From: Shewanella seohaensis
GTDB lineage: Bacteria > Pseudomonadota > Gammaproteobacteria > Enterobacterales > Shewanellaceae
Reading direction: 5' to 3'
Assembly (NCBI RefSeq): GCF_025449215.1
Contig: NZ_CP104900.1
Coordinates: 3,782,001-3,846,000 of the forward strand
Length of the DNA: 64,000 bases
The notes under the pieces were generated by a model. The model was not told the origin of the DNA. It saw nothing but the letters and a program-made list of their open reading frames with translations, and ran no database searches. The translations under genes were made by a program, and so were the position numbers. Positions 20,674 to 31,354 of the stretch are shown here, piece by piece; position 1 is the first letter of the stretch; every line of letters begins with the position of its first letter.

Positions 20674-22020
20674 ATGCAAGTCCCTAAAAATAATATTTAT
20701 ACCGTCTCACGCCTCAATGGTGAAGTCAGGCAAATTCTCGAGGGACAACTGGGAAAAGTCTGGCTAAATGGTGAAATTTCTAACTTTTCGGCCCCCAGCT
20801 CGGGACATTGGTATTTAACCCTCAAGGATCATTATTCACAAATTCGCTGTGCCATGTTCAAGGGGCGCAATCAAAGCGTGAGCTTTAAACCTGTGAATGG
20901 CCAACAGGTGCTCGTGAAAGGCGCCATCAGCGTATACGAGCCTAGGGGTGACTATCAATTATTGATTGAATCTATGCTCCCCGCCGGTGATGGCTTACTG
21001 GCACAGCAATTTGAAGCGCTCAAAATGAAGCTCGCGGCGCAGGGATTATTTGCCGCCGACACTAAACGTCAGTTACCGAAAAATATTCAACGTATTGGGG
21101 TCATCACCTCCCCCACGGGCGCGGCTATCCGCGATGTGTTGCATGTGCTTGCCCGCCGTGACCCTTCCATCGAAGTGATTATTTATCCCACTCAGGTACA
21201 GGGTGAGAGCGCGGATATGAATATCTGCCAAGCCATTAATATCGCCAATCAACGGCTCGAGGTGGATGTATTACTGCTCACCCGCGGCGGCGGCTCACTC
21301 GAAGATTTATGGTGTTTTAATAGCGAAGCGCTCGCCCATACCATCTACAACAGCGCTTTACCCGTTGTCAGCGCCGTAGGCCATGAAGTCGACACCACCA
21401 TCAGTGACTATGTGGCCGACGTTCGCGCCCCGACGCCTTCTGCGGGCGCAGAGCTGCTGTCTCAGGATAGCGACAATAAGAGCCAACGCTTAGCCACAGT
21501 ACTCTCGCGCCTCAAACAGAGCGCGAGTCACTATCAACTCAAGCAGGAAAGACGCTTAAGTTTGCTCGAGCACAGACTGCAACGCTTAGATCCTAAGCGC
21601 ACCTTGCAACAATTTGAGCAGCGTTTTGATGAAATGCAATTAAGACTCGAAGCTGCACTTTCTAACAAATTACACGGCTTAAGTCGCCGTCAGCAGCAAC
21701 TGGCAAGCCGCCTCGAGCAGCAGTCGCCAAAGCACAAACTCGCACTCGAGACCAATCGATTGAGCTATTTAGCGACGCGTTTACAAGACGCTATGCAGGA
21801 TACCCTCAACCAAAGCGAGCAGCGGGTCAAATATGCCGCCCATCAATTGGAAACGGTCAGTCCATTAGCTACCTTGAGCCGGGGTTACAGCATCACCACA
21901 GATGCAAATAACCAAGTCATAGACAATGCCGCCCAGCTGAGTGTGGGCGATAAGATAAACACTCGCCTACGCCATGGACAAGTGCAGTCGACCGTGACGC
22001 AAATAACCGATGAAAGTTAA
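20674..22020 (+). CDS. xseA: Exodeoxyribonuclease VII large subunit
   Basis: 448 aa, full length. Large subunit of exonuclease VII, which degrades single-stranded DNA to oligonucleotides. The N-terminal OB-fold ([24 protein letters not shown], near residues 30-50) is followed by the catalytic domain with [33 protein letters not shown] and [20 protein letters not shown], then a long Gln/Arg/Leu-rich coiled coil (residues about 260-400) that in the family binds XseB. The gene stands alone, divergent from guaB and convergent with der, and ends before a shared terminator. Confidence 0.97.
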   Translation: MQVPKNNIYTVSRLNGEVRQILEGQLGKVWLNGEISNFSAPSSGHWYLTLKDHYSQIRCAMFKGRNQSVSFKPVNGQQVLVKGAISVYEPRGDYQLLIESMLPAGDGLLAQQFEALKMKLAAQGLFAADTKRQLPKNIQRIGVITSPTGAAIRDVLHVLARRDPSIEVIIYPTQVQGESADMNICQAINIANQRLEVDVLLLTRGGGSLEDLWCFNSEALAHTIYNSALPVVSAVGHEVDTTISDYVADVRAPTPSAGAELLSQDSDNKSQRLATVLSRLKQSASHYQLKQERRLSLLEHRLQRLDPKRTLQQFEQRFDEMQLRLEAALSNKLHGLSRRQQQLASRLEQQSPKHKLALETNRLSYLATRLQDAMQDTLNQSEQRVKYAAHQLETVSPLATLSRGYSITTDANNQVIDNAAQLSVGDKINTRLRHGQVQSTVTQITDES

Positions 22021-22112
22021 GTCTAGACAGCCTTAGCCTCAACGTCTAAGCCCATAACCATAAAGTATTTTATCGATACAAGACTTATAATTGCGCCCTA
22101 AAATGTGCCAAC

Positions 22113-22140
22113 AAAAAAGGAACCCTAAGGTTCCTTTTTT
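22113..22140. terminator. Bidirectional terminator between xseA and der
   Basis: A six-A run, GGAACC stem, CTAA loop, GGTTCC stem and six T, serving the convergent genes xseA and der. Confidence 0.85.
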
Positions 22141-22168
22141 GTGTTCCGCTTAAGCCATTAGCGCAGAT

Positions 22169-23635
22169 TTACTTTGTCTTGCGATCTTTAATATGGCTCA
22201 GGGCGCGCTTACGGCGACGCTCTTGGCTCATGGTCAGCTTTTCAACCTTGTTTTCAAACGGGTTATCACCCTCTTGGAAACGCAGCTGAATTGGCGTACC
22301 GACCACTTTTAATGAACGACGGAAGTAGTTCATCATGTAGCGCTTGTAAGAATCCGGTAGCTTGCTGACTTGGTTACCGTGAATAACCACGATTGGCGGG
22401 TTATAACCACCGGCGTGGGCGTATTTCAGTTTCACACGGCGACCGTTCACCAATGGTGGCTGATGGTCATCCTGCGACATTTGCATAATGCGGGTCAGCA
22501 TAGAGGTGCTCACGCGGCGAGTCGCACTGTCGTAAGCTTCTTCAATCGACTCAAACAGATGGCCAACGCCCGTACCATGTAGCGCCGAAATAAAGTGAAT
22601 GCGAGCAAAGTCGATAAAGCCTAAGCGGCGGTCGAGTTCACTCTTAACCCGGTCTTTAATGCCCTGATCGATACCATCCCACTTGTTGACGGCGATAACT
22701 AAGGCGCGGCCCGCGTTCAGGGCAAAACCTAATAGACCTAAATCCTGCTCGGCAATCCCTTCACGGGCATCGATGATCAGCAGCACAACGTTGGCATCTT
22801 CAACCGCTTTTAGGGTTTTGATCACCGAGAATTTTTCAATCACTTCATGGACTTTACTGCGGCGACGCACACCGGCAGTATCGATAATCACGTATTCGCG
22901 GCCATCGCGTTCCATCGGAATGTAAATACTGTCGCGGGTGGTGCCCGGCTCGTCGTAAACCACCACACGCTCTTCACCTAAGATACGGTTAGTCAGCGTC
23001 GATTTACCTACGTTAGGCTTACCGATAATCGCAAGCTTAATCGGTAAATCCTGCAGACGCTTCTGCTCGGCTTCGGCTTCTTCTTCGGTGTACTGACGCT
23101 CGTCGACTTCTTCCTCTTCGCCTTGGCGCTCAATCCCCATCGCTTCGGCATAAGGAGTTAAGGCGTACTCAATCATGTTGGTCACGCCGCGGCCTTGGGC
23201 GGCAGCCATTTGGTAGACTTCACCTAAACCTAACGACCAAAACTCGGCGCAGGCAGAATCGGCATCGATACCGTCAATCTTGTTAGCCACCACGAACGTG
23301 GTTTTTTGACGGCTACGTAAGTGCTGAGCAATAGACAAATCCGCGGCGGTTAAGCCCGCTCGCGCATCGGTCATAAATAAGACAACATCGGCTTCTTCGA
23401 TAGCGGCAAGGGACTGCTCGGCCATCTTAGTTTCGATCCCCTCTTCGGTGCCGTCGATACCGCCGGTATCCACCACGATAAACTCATAGCCGGATAGGAA
23501 TGCTCGACCATATTTACGGTCACGTGTTAGGCCAGGAAAGTCAGCAACCAGCGCATCACGCGTACGCGTAAGGCGGTTAAATAAAGTGGATTTACCGACG
23601 TTCGGCCGACCAACAAGGGCCACTACAGGGATCAT
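22169..23635 (-). CDS. der: GTPase Der (EngA), ribosome assembly
   Basis: 488 aa with two tandem GTPase domains: [17 protein letters not shown] and [11 protein letters not shown] in the first; [27 protein letters not shown] and NKWDGI in the second. A KH-like C-terminal domain ends in a basic tail ([19 protein letters not shown]). It acts in late 50S subunit assembly. An acidic linker near residues 170-190 separates the G domains. It is the last gene of the rlmN-to-der run; a hairpin with a T-run lies between it and bamB, so it may also have its own promoter. Confidence 0.98.
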   Translation of the reverse strand: MIPVVALVGRPNVGKSTLFNRLTRTRDALVADFPGLTRDRKYGRAFLSGYEFIVVDTGGIDGTEEGIETKMAEQSLAAIEEADVVLFMTDARAGLTAADLSIAQHLRSRQKTTFVVANKIDGIDADSACAEFWSLGLGEVYQMAAAQGRGVTNMIEYALTPYAEAMGIERQGEEEEVDERQYTEEEAEAEQKRLQDLPIKLAIIGKPNVGKSTLTNRILGEERVVVYDEPGTTRDSIYIPMERDGREYVIIDTAGVRRRSKVHEVIEKFSVIKTLKAVEDANVVLLIIDAREGIAEQDLGLLGFALNAGRALVIAVNKWDGIDQGIKDRVKSELDRRLGFIDFARIHFISALHGTGVGHLFESIEEAYDSATRRVSTSMLTRIMQMSQDDHQPPLVNGRRVKLKYAHAGGYNPPIVVIHGNQVSKLPDSYKRYMMNYFRRSLKVVGTPIQLRFQEGDNPFENKVEKLTMSQERRRKRALSHIKDRKTK

Positions 23636-23660
23636 GATTTTGCCTCTAAAAACTTTTCAA

Positions 23661-23692
23661 TAAAAAGCCCCGGAACACACTTCCAGGGGCTC
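23661..23692 (-). terminator. Terminator-like hairpin between bamB and der
   Basis: On the minus strand AGCCCC, a partly paired TGGAA...TTCC region and GGGGCT are followed by TTTTTATT. It lies between bamB and der in the same operon and could lower der expression relative to bamB. Confidence 0.6.
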
Positions 23693-23712
23693 TACAAGGA
23701 TAACACTTTTAA

Positions 23713-24903
23713 CTAAGGAAGTGTTACAACAGCTAACTTTCCGCTGCGACCTTGCACGTAGATTTTATCATCCACCACTAATGGCTGGCTGAATAATCCA
23801 GAGCTGTCCACTTGGATACGACCGACAATACTGCCTGTGCTGCGGTCGATAAAGTGCAGATAACCTTCAAAATCGCCCACGACCAGATAGTCGCGATATA
23901 CGGCTGGTGACGTGAGTGTACGGTTCGCCAGCTCAGAGTTGCTCCACAATTCTAGGCCGTTACGTCTGTCAACAGAGTAGATACGGCTGTGATCATCCAC
24001 TAGGAATAAGCTTAAACCGGCAGACGCTAGCTCATTGAAGCTGGAGTACTTACGGGTCCAAATCACACGTCCGGTACGCAGTTCCATCGACACCAAGTTA
24101 CCGTTGTAGCTCACCGCATAAAGGTTGTCACCTAAGATCAGCGGCGTCATATCCACATCGGCCATACGAGTAAACTCATTGCCGCCAGTTGGATTATAAA
24201 TCGCTTGTTCCCATGCGGCTTGACCGTTGTTTTTCACCACAACGGCGACTTTGCCATCGGCAGTACCGATAAAGAAACCACCCGCTTCATAGGCCGCAGA
24301 ACCAGTGCCACGTAAGGTTAGATTAGGCAACTGCATCTCATAGGCCCACAGCTTAGCGCCCGTATCGACGTTAAAGGCTTCGAGCGCGCCAGAGCTCGTG
24401 CTCACCACCACCACATCGTCAGCAACGGTTGGCTTAGAGAGTAACTCGCCCCCAGTCACGACATGCCACAGCACTTGACCATCTTCGGCATTCAGTGCGG
24501 CCAATAGACCACTCTCACCACCGACAAAGATTTTATTGCGCGCGGCAGTAACACCAGCGGCTAAGCGTGCGCCCTTGTTTTTGGCTAAGGCGTTATCGCG
24601 AAACTCTTCACTAAAATCTTTCTTCCAAACGCGCTCACCCGTGGCTTCATCGAAGGCCACGACTTCGCCGTAACGGTCGGCTGCAAAAATTTTACCGTAA
24701 CGAACTGCAGGAGTAAGGCGAGAGTAATAATCACCGACACCATCACCTACAGAGGCGCTCCAACTTACTTCAGGAAACACTGTCGCCTGAATCGCAGTTA
24801 ACTCACTTACCGGTTCTTCTTCCACATCGCTAGAAGAACAGGCGGATAACATGGCTAGGCTTAACCCAGCGGCTAGCAGGTTCTTGCACCAAGACTTCAT
24901 CAA
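23713..24903 (-). CDS. bamB: Outer membrane assembly lipoprotein BamB
   Basis: 396 aa. The lipoprotein signal ends at LSAC (Cys near 22). The rest is an eight-bladed PQQ/WD-like propeller visible as repeated blade motifs (RYGEVVAFDEATGERVWKKD, GLLAALNAEDGQVLWHV, LEAFNVDTGAKLWAYEM, LVSMELRTGRVIWTRKY). It is part of the BAM complex that folds beta-barrel proteins into the outer membrane. It sits directly downstream of yfgM, 8 bases apart, in the usual gammaproteobacterial order hisS-yfgM-bamB-der. Confidence 0.97.
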   Translation of the reverse strand: MMKSWCKNLLAAGLSLAMLSACSSSDVEEEPVSELTAIQATVFPEVSWSASVGDGVGDYYSRLTPAVRYGKIFAADRYGEVVAFDEATGERVWKKDFSEEFRDNALAKNKGARLAAGVTAARNKIFVGGESGLLAALNAEDGQVLWHVVTGGELLSKPTVADDVVVVSTSSGALEAFNVDTGAKLWAYEMQLPNLTLRGTGSAAYEAGGFFIGTADGKVAVVVKNNGQAAWEQAIYNPTGGNEFTRMADVDMTPLILGDNLYAVSYNGNLVSMELRTGRVIWTRKYSSFNELASAGLSLFLVDDHSRIYSVDRRNGLELWSNSELANRTLTSPAVYRDYLVVGDFEGYLHFIDRSTGSIVGRIQVDSSGLFSQPLVVDDKIYVQGRSGKLAVVTLP

Positions 24904-24911
24904 GGGATCCC

Positions 24912-25538
24912 TTATGCTTGATTTAGGTTATCAAGTTTGATTTTAAGTGCAGGGCTGGTCACAACACCGCCATTGTCCATTGCCGCTTGGTAAGCGGTTT
25001 TCGCTTTATCCGCTTCGCCTTGGCGTACAAAGAAATCGCCTTTGAGTTCTTCACGTTGTGCTAAGAAAGCTTTATCCGTCACTTGATCTAAGGTCGCTAG
25101 CGCAGTGCCGATTTGGCCTTGCTCTGCTTGAATGCGTGCTAAACGCAGTGTTGCCACTGTGTCTAATCCAGCACCTGGCTTAGCGGCAATCACCTTCTTC
25201 AGCGCTTCTTCGGCCTTAGCAAAATCTTTGGCTTCAACCGCAGTTTTCGCAACGATCAGATCCAGCAGTGCTTGATAGCCCTTTTGGTCGTGATTTTTGG
25301 AAAACTCAGCAACGCCAGCCAGCATGGCCGCTTCGTCACTTGATTTGGTGGTTAAGGTTTGGAAAGCCTGTGATGCTTCTTCGGCCTTCACGATTTTCAT
25401 GTCGGAGTAATAGTTCCAACCGTACAGGCCGCCTAAACCAACGACCGCCCCGATAACAATCGAGGTTCCATAGTCTTTCCAGAACTGCTTGATAGCATCA
25501 ACTTGTTGTTCTTCTGTGCTATAAATTTCCACGCGCAC
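24912..25538 (-). CDS. yfgM: YfgM, ancillary SecYEG translocon subunit
   Basis: 208 aa, single-pass inner-membrane protein. A short cytoplasmic N-terminus (VEIYSTEEQQVDAIKQFWKD) precedes one membrane helix (about residues 26-45, IVIGAVVGLGGLYGWNYY) and a periplasmic tetratricopeptide domain rich in Ala, Lys and Leu. In E. coli it associates with SecYEG and PpiD, linking the translocon to periplasmic chaperones. It starts 7 bases after hisS and is followed immediately by bamB. Confidence 0.93.
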   Translation of the reverse strand: MRVEIYSTEEQQVDAIKQFWKDYGTSIVIGAVVGLGGLYGWNYYSDMKIVKAEEASQAFQTLTTKSSDEAAMLAGVAEFSKNHDQKGYQALLDLIVAKTAVEAKDFAKAEEALKKVIAAKPGAGLDTVATLRLARIQAEQGQIGTALATLDQVTDKAFLAQREELKGDFFVRQGEADKAKTAYQAAMDNGGVVTSPALKIKLDNLNQA

Positions 25539-25544
25539 GTCCCC

Positions 25545-26822
25545 TTATTTGGTAAGTTCAGCTAAAAATGCGCTTAGTGCATTTCGAGCGACCCGTTGTT
25601 GTTCGTTGTCATTGCGTAAATATTTAACGGTAACCACACCTTCGGCGAGTTCTTCTTCACCGATGAGTAAGGCTACTTGTGCGCCGCTTTTATCGGCACG
25701 CTTAATTTGCTTCTTGAAGTTACCGCCGCCGCAGTGGCTCATAACACGCAGTGTCGGTAAGGTTGAGCGTAACTCCTGTGCCACTTTAATGGCTTCAACC
25801 AAACAGCTATCCCCCATCGCTGCGACGTAAACATCAACAGCCGCAGGGATATCTTGGGTCAGCTCTAAGGTTTCAAGCAGCAGAACGATGCGCTCTAATC
25901 CCATCGCAAAACCGACAGCAGGCGTATCTTTACCGCCCAACTGAGCGACTAAACCATCGTAGCGACCGCCCGCAAGTACAGTGCCTTGAGAGCCTAAGCT
26001 ATTGGTAACCCATTCAAAAACCGTGCGATTATAATAATCCAAACCACGGACTAGGCGCGGGTTAACTCGGTATTGGATGCCAACTGCGTCAAGGAGTTCA
26101 CGCAATTGTGCAAAATGTTGTGAAGATTCTTCACCTAAGTAATCCATCAGCGCAGGCGCATCACCTAAAATGCTTTGCACTTGAGGATCTTTTGAGTCCA
26201 GTACCCGCAGCGGATTGCTGTACATACGGCGCTGGCTATCTTCGTCTAATTTGTCTTTGTGTTGCTCTAAGAAGGCAATCAAGGCTTCACGGTAAGCGGC
26301 GCGCTCAGCAGGGTCACCTAAGGTGTTTAGCTCAAGCGTCACATGCTCGCTAATGCCGAGTTTTTCCCATAGACGGGCCGATAACATCAACACTTCAGCG
26401 TCGATATCGGCGCTACCAATGCCGTAGACCTCCACACCAAACTGGTGGAATTGGCGATAACGACCTTTTTGCGGACGTTCGTGGCGGAACATTGGGCCCA
26501 TGTACCACAGGCGTTGTTCTTGGTTATAGAGCAGACCATGCTCATTACCGGCACGCACGGTTGAGGCTGTGCCTTCAGGACGTAGGGTTAAACTGTCACC
26601 GTTACGGTCCTCGAAGGTATACATTTCTTTTTCAACAATATCAGTCACTTCACCGATAGAGCGTTTAAAAAGATCGGTATTTTCCACTATTGGAGTGCGG
26701 ATCTCACTGTAACCATAAGCAGCCACGCTCGCACGTAGTACCGCTTCCACTTTTTGCCATAGAGGACTTTGAGTTGGCAGAATGTCGTTCATTCCGCGAA
26801 TCGCTTGGATCTGTTTTGCCAC
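25545..26822 (-). CDS. hisS: Histidyl-tRNA synthetase
   Basis: 425 aa class II synthetase that charges tRNA-His. Motif 2 is [20 protein letters not shown], the histidine-specific loops are [16 protein letters not shown] and [14 protein letters not shown], motif 3 is [13 protein letters not shown], and a C-terminal anticodon domain (residues about 330-425) follows. It is uninterrupted. It follows ispG by 160 bases, a gap that includes a GC-rich hairpin. Confidence 0.98.
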   Translation of the reverse strand: MAKQIQAIRGMNDILPTQSPLWQKVEAVLRASVAAYGYSEIRTPIVENTDLFKRSIGEVTDIVEKEMYTFEDRNGDSLTLRPEGTASTVRAGNEHGLLYNQEQRLWYMGPMFRHERPQKGRYRQFHQFGVEVYGIGSADIDAEVLMLSARLWEKLGISEHVTLELNTLGDPAERAAYREALIAFLEQHKDKLDEDSQRRMYSNPLRVLDSKDPQVQSILGDAPALMDYLGEESSQHFAQLRELLDAVGIQYRVNPRLVRGLDYYNRTVFEWVTNSLGSQGTVLAGGRYDGLVAQLGGKDTPAVGFAMGLERIVLLLETLELTQDIPAAVDVYVAAMGDSCLVEAIKVAQELRSTLPTLRVMSHCGGGNFKKQIKRADKSGAQVALLIGEEELAEGVVTVKYLRNDNEQQRVARNALSAFLAELTK

Positions 26823-26895
26823 TGTATCGACTCGTCCGATTTTCGCTAAATTAATAAAAAATGTCAGGCATTATAGGCTGTTCAACACTAAACGT

Positions 26896-26921
26896 AAAAT
26901 GACCCCGTCGGTTTCGGGGTC
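26896..26921 (-). terminator. Hairpin between ispG and hisS
   Basis: GACCCCG and CGGGGTC arms (7 bp), followed on the minus strand by ATTTTACG. The T-run is weak, so it may be partial attenuation within the operon rather than a full stop. Confidence 0.5.
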
Positions 26922-26982
26922 TAGCTCAAGGCTTGAGTGTTTTTATAACGCTTAACCTTATGGGTTGATTCGGCTGTGTCTG

Positions 26983-28104
26983 TTACTCAGTCGTGTCTTT
27001 CACTTGGATGCGATTGGCCATTTGGCTCGCCTTAGCGCGAATTTTCGCTTCGAGGGAATCGACTAGGTTATCATTGTCGAAACGCTCTTTTTGACGCTCG
27101 CCTTCATCGTAGTAACCACTCTTACGATGTCCACCCGTTAAGCCGATGTGAGACACTAAGGCTTCGCCTGGGCCATTGACCACACAGCCGATGATAGACA
27201 CATCCATCGCGGTCGTCACATCTTCGAGGCGGCGCTCTAATTCATTTACTGTGCTGATCACATCGAACTCTTGGCGCGAGCAAGAAGGACACGCAATAAA
27301 GTTAATGCCACGGCTACGGATCCGCAGTGACTTTAGGATATCAAAGCCAACTTTGATTTCTTCCACCGGATCGGCCGCCAACGAAATACGCAGCGTATCA
27401 CCAATGCCCTCGGCAAGCAGCATGCCTAAGCCGACGGCTGATTTCACCGCACCGGCACGGGCGCCACCCGCTTCGGTAATACCTAAATGCAATGGCTGGC
27501 GAATTTGCTTAGCCAATAAACGATAGGATTCTACTGCTAAGAACACATCGGAGGCTTTTACGCTGACCTTAAATTGGTCGAAGTTCAAACGGTCAAGAAT
27601 GTCCACATGGCGCATAGCCGATTCGAGCAAGGCTTCTGGCGTAGGCTCTTTGTATTTGTCCATCAGATCTTTTTCTAATGAACCGCCGTTCACCCCAATA
27701 CGGATAGGAATGTTTTTATCGCGGGCGCACTCTACCACACTGCGGATACGCTCTTCGTTACCGATATTACCTGGGTTGATACGCAAACAGTCCACACCAT
27801 ATTCGGCCACTTTCAGGGCGATACGGTAATCGAAGTGGATATCGGCAACCAAGGGCACAGATACTGATTGCTTAATCACTTTAAAAGCTTCGGCGGCGTC
27901 CATCGTCGGCACAGAGACACGCACAATATCGGCACCCACTTTTTCTAGGGCACGGATTTGGGCAACGGTTGCCTCAACATCTGTGGTCTTAGTATTAGTC
28001 ATCGACTGTACGGCAATCGGCGCACCATCACCAATCGGTACATTGCCCACATAAATGCGGGTTGAAGGACGTCTCTTTATGGGTGTTTCGTTATACATAC
28101 TCAA
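26983..28104 (-). CDS. ispG: 4-hydroxy-3-methylbut-2-enyl-diphosphate synthase
   Basis: 373 aa; the reductive 4Fe-4S enzyme of the MEP isoprenoid pathway, converting MEcPP to HMBPP. The N-terminal TIM barrel has [16 protein letters not shown] and [20 protein letters not shown]. The C-terminal cluster domain has [13 protein letters not shown] and [14 protein letters not shown], which give the three Cys and the Glu ligand. It lies between rodZ and hisS, the standard arrangement. Confidence 0.98.
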   Translation of the reverse strand: MSMYNETPIKRRPSTRIYVGNVPIGDGAPIAVQSMTNTKTTDVEATVAQIRALEKVGADIVRVSVPTMDAAEAFKVIKQSVSVPLVADIHFDYRIALKVAEYGVDCLRINPGNIGNEERIRSVVECARDKNIPIRIGVNGGSLEKDLMDKYKEPTPEALLESAMRHVDILDRLNFDQFKVSVKASDVFLAVESYRLLAKQIRQPLHLGITEAGGARAGAVKSAVGLGMLLAEGIGDTLRISLAADPVEEIKVGFDILKSLRIRSRGINFIACPSCSRQEFDVISTVNELERRLEDVTTAMDVSIIGCVVNGPGEALVSHIGLTGGHRKSGYYDEGERQKERFDNDNLVDSLEAKIRAKASQMANRIQVKDTTE

Positions 28105-28139
28105 TACGCTCTTTTCGGTACTCTGCGTAGGCGCCAGAC

Positions 28140-29270
28140 TTAAACCTGTGGGATAGTCAAACGCGCAACACGACCCTTAGGAAATTCAGCAAGGCTGATG
28201 GCTTTACCATCGACCGTAAACGTGGACACGACAGTGGGAGCACCTAAGATCACTTTAAACGGAGGCACACCACTGGCTTGAATATTCGCACCAGCACCAC
28301 GGACGCCGTCAACAATCGCTTTGCCCTTGGCATCGACTATGTTGATCCAGCAATCGCCCGTGAGCTCAATAGTAATGCTCGACTGCCCCGCAGCGACCGG
28401 AATGGCTTGCGCTGTCGAAGCAGTATTGGTTACTGCTGTATTAGTTGCAGGTGCATTCGATGCGGTTTGGTTCTGCACTGGCGCGGCATTGGTCGCGGCG
28501 TTTTGTGTCGCGCTTGGAACCGCAACGGTATTGCTCGCTGCGGAGTTCGGAGCAGTATTCGGTGCAGTGTTAGATTCGCTCGGATTCATAGCCGAATTGG
28601 CAGCAGGCGTCTGCTCCGCTTCCATCGCTGCCGAATCGTTCATATTAGGGTCGATAGTGCTCTCGTCGGTATCTTTTACCGGACCATCGGTCGCCATAGA
28701 GCCATTGACCGCAATCTCACTTAAACGCGCACTGGCATCAGTTTCCGTCAGCAGCACATCACCTGGGAGCGCTTGATTCGCCGCCGCTAACTCTTCCGCC
28801 GTTGGTTTAGACACATCAACATGGGTCACCAGCGTAGTTCGTTGCATCCACCATAGGACGAACAAACCCAATAAAACTAACACAATAAAAAAGCTCAGCC
28901 ACTTTAGTTTAGTGTCACGAGCTTGATAAGTCGTCTTGCGGGAAAAGCTTTGCATAGCAGGCTGAGTCACTAATGGCACCTGCCGCGCGAGGCATGCCTC
29001 AATCAGGGCGTTATCCACCCCCAACATGCGCGCATAGTTTTTGACGTATCCGCGAACATAAGTCGAAGAAGAAATATTGGAAAAATCGTCGGCTTCGAGA
29101 TTTTCAACAATCCCTGGGCGCAGATGTAATTTCACCGCGGTATCCGCAATGCTTAAGCCCATCTGCTCACGAGCCGTTCTGAGTAAAGTGCCGAGCGTTA
29201 CATCAGGCGTCGATTCAGCTTCACTCGCTGCAACTGGTTCTACTGACGCGTTTATTTCGTTATCTTTCAT
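28140..29270 (-). CDS. rodZ: RodZ cytoskeletal protein
   Basis: 376 aa. The N-terminal helix-turn-helix domain ([20 protein letters not shown] to about residue 110) binds MreB in the family. A membrane helix follows at about residues 125-142 ([19 protein letters not shown]), then a periplasmic linker extremely rich in Asn, Ala, Thr and Ser (about 190-275), and a C-terminal beta-rich DUF4115 domain ([20 protein letters not shown]). It links MreB to the cell-wall elongation machinery. The start overlaps the pilW stop. The low-complexity linker is typical, but it is repetitive DNA liable to length change. Confidence 0.94.
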   Translation of the reverse strand: MKDNEINASVEPVAASEAESTPDVTLGTLLRTAREQMGLSIADTAVKLHLRPGIVENLEADDFSNISSSTYVRGYVKNYARMLGVDNALIEACLARQVPLVTQPAMQSFSRKTTYQARDTKLKWLSFFIVLVLLGLFVLWWMQRTTLVTHVDVSKPTAEELAAANQALPGDVLLTETDASARLSEIAVNGSMATDGPVKDTDESTIDPNMNDSAAMEAEQTPAANSAMNPSESNTAPNTAPNSAASNTVAVPSATQNAATNAAPVQNQTASNAPATNTAVTNTASTAQAIPVAAGQSSITIELTGDCWINIVDAKGKAIVDGVRGAGANIQASGVPPFKVILGAPTVVSTFTVDGKAISLAEFPKGRVARLTIPQV

Positions 29271-30079
29271 TGATGCAAATTAACTCTGTATTGCTTGGCT
29301 TGAGGCGATGCTGGGAATTTGGCGAGCAATAAAATGCCAAATCGCTTCATAGCAGCATCATCATTCAACGCCTGCTCAATTTTTATTCCGAGCGTTAAAC
29401 TTTCTGGAGTCTGGGCAGCCACTTGGTGATAACGCGCTAATTGGTTTTGCGCATCGACATAATCACCTTTATCCATCCCAAGCTCAGCCAGCTCCAGTAA
29501 AGACACCGAGCGTCTCGGGTCATACTTTAACGCCATCTGAAAATACTGTCGTGCCTTTTCTGTTTGTCCCGCGTCTCGGCTGCAAATGCCTAAGTTCTCA
29601 TAACTGGACGCGGTACGCGTATATTTGGGCATTTCTATCGCGGCCAAAAACATTTTTTCAGCTTTGTCGTATCGCTTTTGTTGGCACAAAAACACCCCAA
29701 AGTTATTCATGGAATCGCCAGAGGCGTCCTTAGTATTGATAGCGTCTTGATACGCCTGTTCGGTACGTACTAAATCGCCAACGGTTTGATAGTAATAGGC
29801 CATGGCCACATGCACATCTTCGAGCTCTGGTGCATATTCGATTGCTTTATCAAGATTATACTTGGCTTGTTCCGAGTTACCTCGATTAAGGTAAGTTAAA
29901 CCGAGCTGCATACGCTCCCGTGCAGCGGCGACTTTATCGAGTTTTCGCTCCGACACGGGAATATCAGTCCCTGAATAGGTACGCTCAGTTACGCATCCTG
30001 TCACTAATAATGACAGGGCAATTGCTAATGAAAACCCTGACAATCCATGCTTCATGGGCAAGCCTATAAATCTGTGCAA
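29267..30079 (-). CDS. pilW: Type IV pilus biogenesis/stability lipoprotein PilW (PilF)
   Basis: 270 aa tetratricopeptide lipoprotein. The likely start may be internal, at MKHGLSGFSLAIALSLL, with the lipobox LVTGC. TPR units run from about residue 55 to 220 (GLTYLNRGNSEQAKYNLDKA, MAYYYQTVGDLVRTEQAYQD, YENLGICSRDAGQTEKARQY). It is the pilotin for the PilQ secretin in the outer membrane. It sits between rlmN and rodZ. The pilT/pilU motors of the same apparatus are elsewhere in this window. Confidence 0.94.
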   Translation of the reverse strand: MHRFIGLPMKHGLSGFSLAIALSLLVTGCVTERTYSGTDIPVSERKLDKVAAARERMQLGLTYLNRGNSEQAKYNLDKAIEYAPELEDVHVAMAYYYQTVGDLVRTEQAYQDAINTKDASGDSMNNFGVFLCQQKRYDKAEKMFLAAIEMPKYTRTASSYENLGICSRDAGQTEKARQYFQMALKYDPRRSVSLLELAELGMDKGDYVDAQNQLARYHQVAAQTPESLTLGIKIEQALNDDAAMKRFGILLLAKFPASPQAKQYRVNLHQ

Positions 30080-30087
30080 ACAAAGAG

Positions 30088-31209
30088 TTAATTCATTGTG
30101 ACCGAAATCTGATTTTCTTGCATGCGTTTTTTTGCTAAACGCTTGGTTCGATCGCGAATATCACCCGCTAACTGTCCACAGGCCGCGTCAATATCATCAC
30201 CACGGGTTTTGCGTACAATCACAGTTAAGCCATATTCCATCAATACCTTAGAAAAACGGTCGATGCGCGAGTTCGATGAACGACCATAGGGCGAACCTGG
30301 GTATGGATTGAATGGGATCAGGTTTACCTTACAAGGCGTATCCTTCATTAATTGTGCTAATTCATGGGCTTGTTCAGTGCTGTCGTTGATGTGATCGAGC
30401 ATCACATACTCCACAGTGACGCGGCCACGGTTAGCGTTAGATTTAGCGATGTAACGGCGAATTCCTGCAAGGAACTCTTGCAGTGGATACTTTTTATTCA
30501 CGGGAACCAGAATATCGCGCAATTCATCGTTTGGCGCGTGGATACTCACGGCGAGCGCCACATCGAGGGCATCACCGAGTTTATCTAAGGCTGGCACTAC
30601 GCCCGACGTTGACAGGGTCACACGGCGTTTTGACAGGCTAAAGCCGAAGTCGTCCAGCATGATATCCATCGCAGGGATCACGTTGGCTAGGTTCAGCAGC
30701 GGTTCACCCATGCCCATCATCACCACGTTGGTGATTGGGCGCTCGCCGGTTTCTTTAGCGAACCCTAAGAAATGGGAAACACGCCAAATTTGGCCGACGA
30801 TTTCAGAGACAGTTAAGTTGCGGTTAAAGCCTTGCTGCGCAGTCGAGCAGAAAGTACATTCGAGGGCGCAACCCACTTGAGACGACACACACAGAGTGGC
30901 GCGGTCATCTTCAGGAATATACACGGTTTCGACTTCTTGACCTTCGCCGACGTGGATGGCGAACTTAATGGTGCCATCGGCGGATTTTTGATAACTTGAA
31001 ATCTCAGGCGCAACAATCTCACAACGCGCCGCCAGCTTTTGGCGTAACACTTTGTTGATGTTAGTCATTTCTTCGAAGTCACTGACACCGAAATGATAGA
31101 TCCATTTCATCAGCTGATCGGCACGGAAAGGCTTCTCACCCAGATCCGCAAATAATGCGCGCATCGCCTTACGATCAAGGTCTAATAAATTGATCTTTTT
31201 TTCACTCAT
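30088..31209 (-). CDS. rlmN: Dual-specificity 23S rRNA/tRNA m2A methyltransferase
   Basis: Radical SAM enzyme that methylates C2 of A2503 in 23S rRNA and of A37 in some tRNAs. The start [16 protein letters not shown] (ATG 31209) is preferred over 31239 because it matches the family N-terminus, giving about 373 aa. The cluster motif is [11 protein letters not shown], then MGMGEPLLN, and the catalytic Cys lies near the C-terminus in AACGQLAGD. It heads the operon rlmN-pilW-rodZ-ispG-hisS-yfgM-bamB-der. Confidence 0.97.
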   Translation of the reverse strand: MSEKKINLLDLDRKAMRALFADLGEKPFRADQLMKWIYHFGVSDFEEMTNINKVLRQKLAARCEIVAPEISSYQKSADGTIKFAIHVGEGQEVETVYIPEDDRATLCVSSQVGCALECTFCSTAQQGFNRNLTVSEIVGQIWRVSHFLGFAKETGERPITNVVMMGMGEPLLNLANVIPAMDIMLDDFGFSLSKRRVTLSTSGVVPALDKLGDALDVALAVSIHAPNDELRDILVPVNKKYPLQEFLAGIRRYIAKSNANRGRVTVEYVMLDHINDSTEQAHELAQLMKDTPCKVNLIPFNPYPGSPYGRSSNSRIDRFSKVLMEYGLTVIVRKTRGDDIDAACGQLAGDIRDRTKRLAKKRMQENQISVTMN

Positions 31210-31354
31210 TAGGACTAACCTCAACACCAAAACCTGCAACAGGGCGGCGAATTATACAGACGCAGAAAAATTTTAGCCAGCAACTCCACACTCCTATGCT
31301 AGAATCGGCGTGGGTCAATGTTGGCCTAAATTATGGAGTTGTAATACCACCTAT

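Noticed and set aside
28278..28776. Overlapping plus-strand ORFs opposite the rodZ linker
   Set aside because: Produced by the low-complexity Asn/Ala/Thr linker of RodZ; typical antisense artefact.
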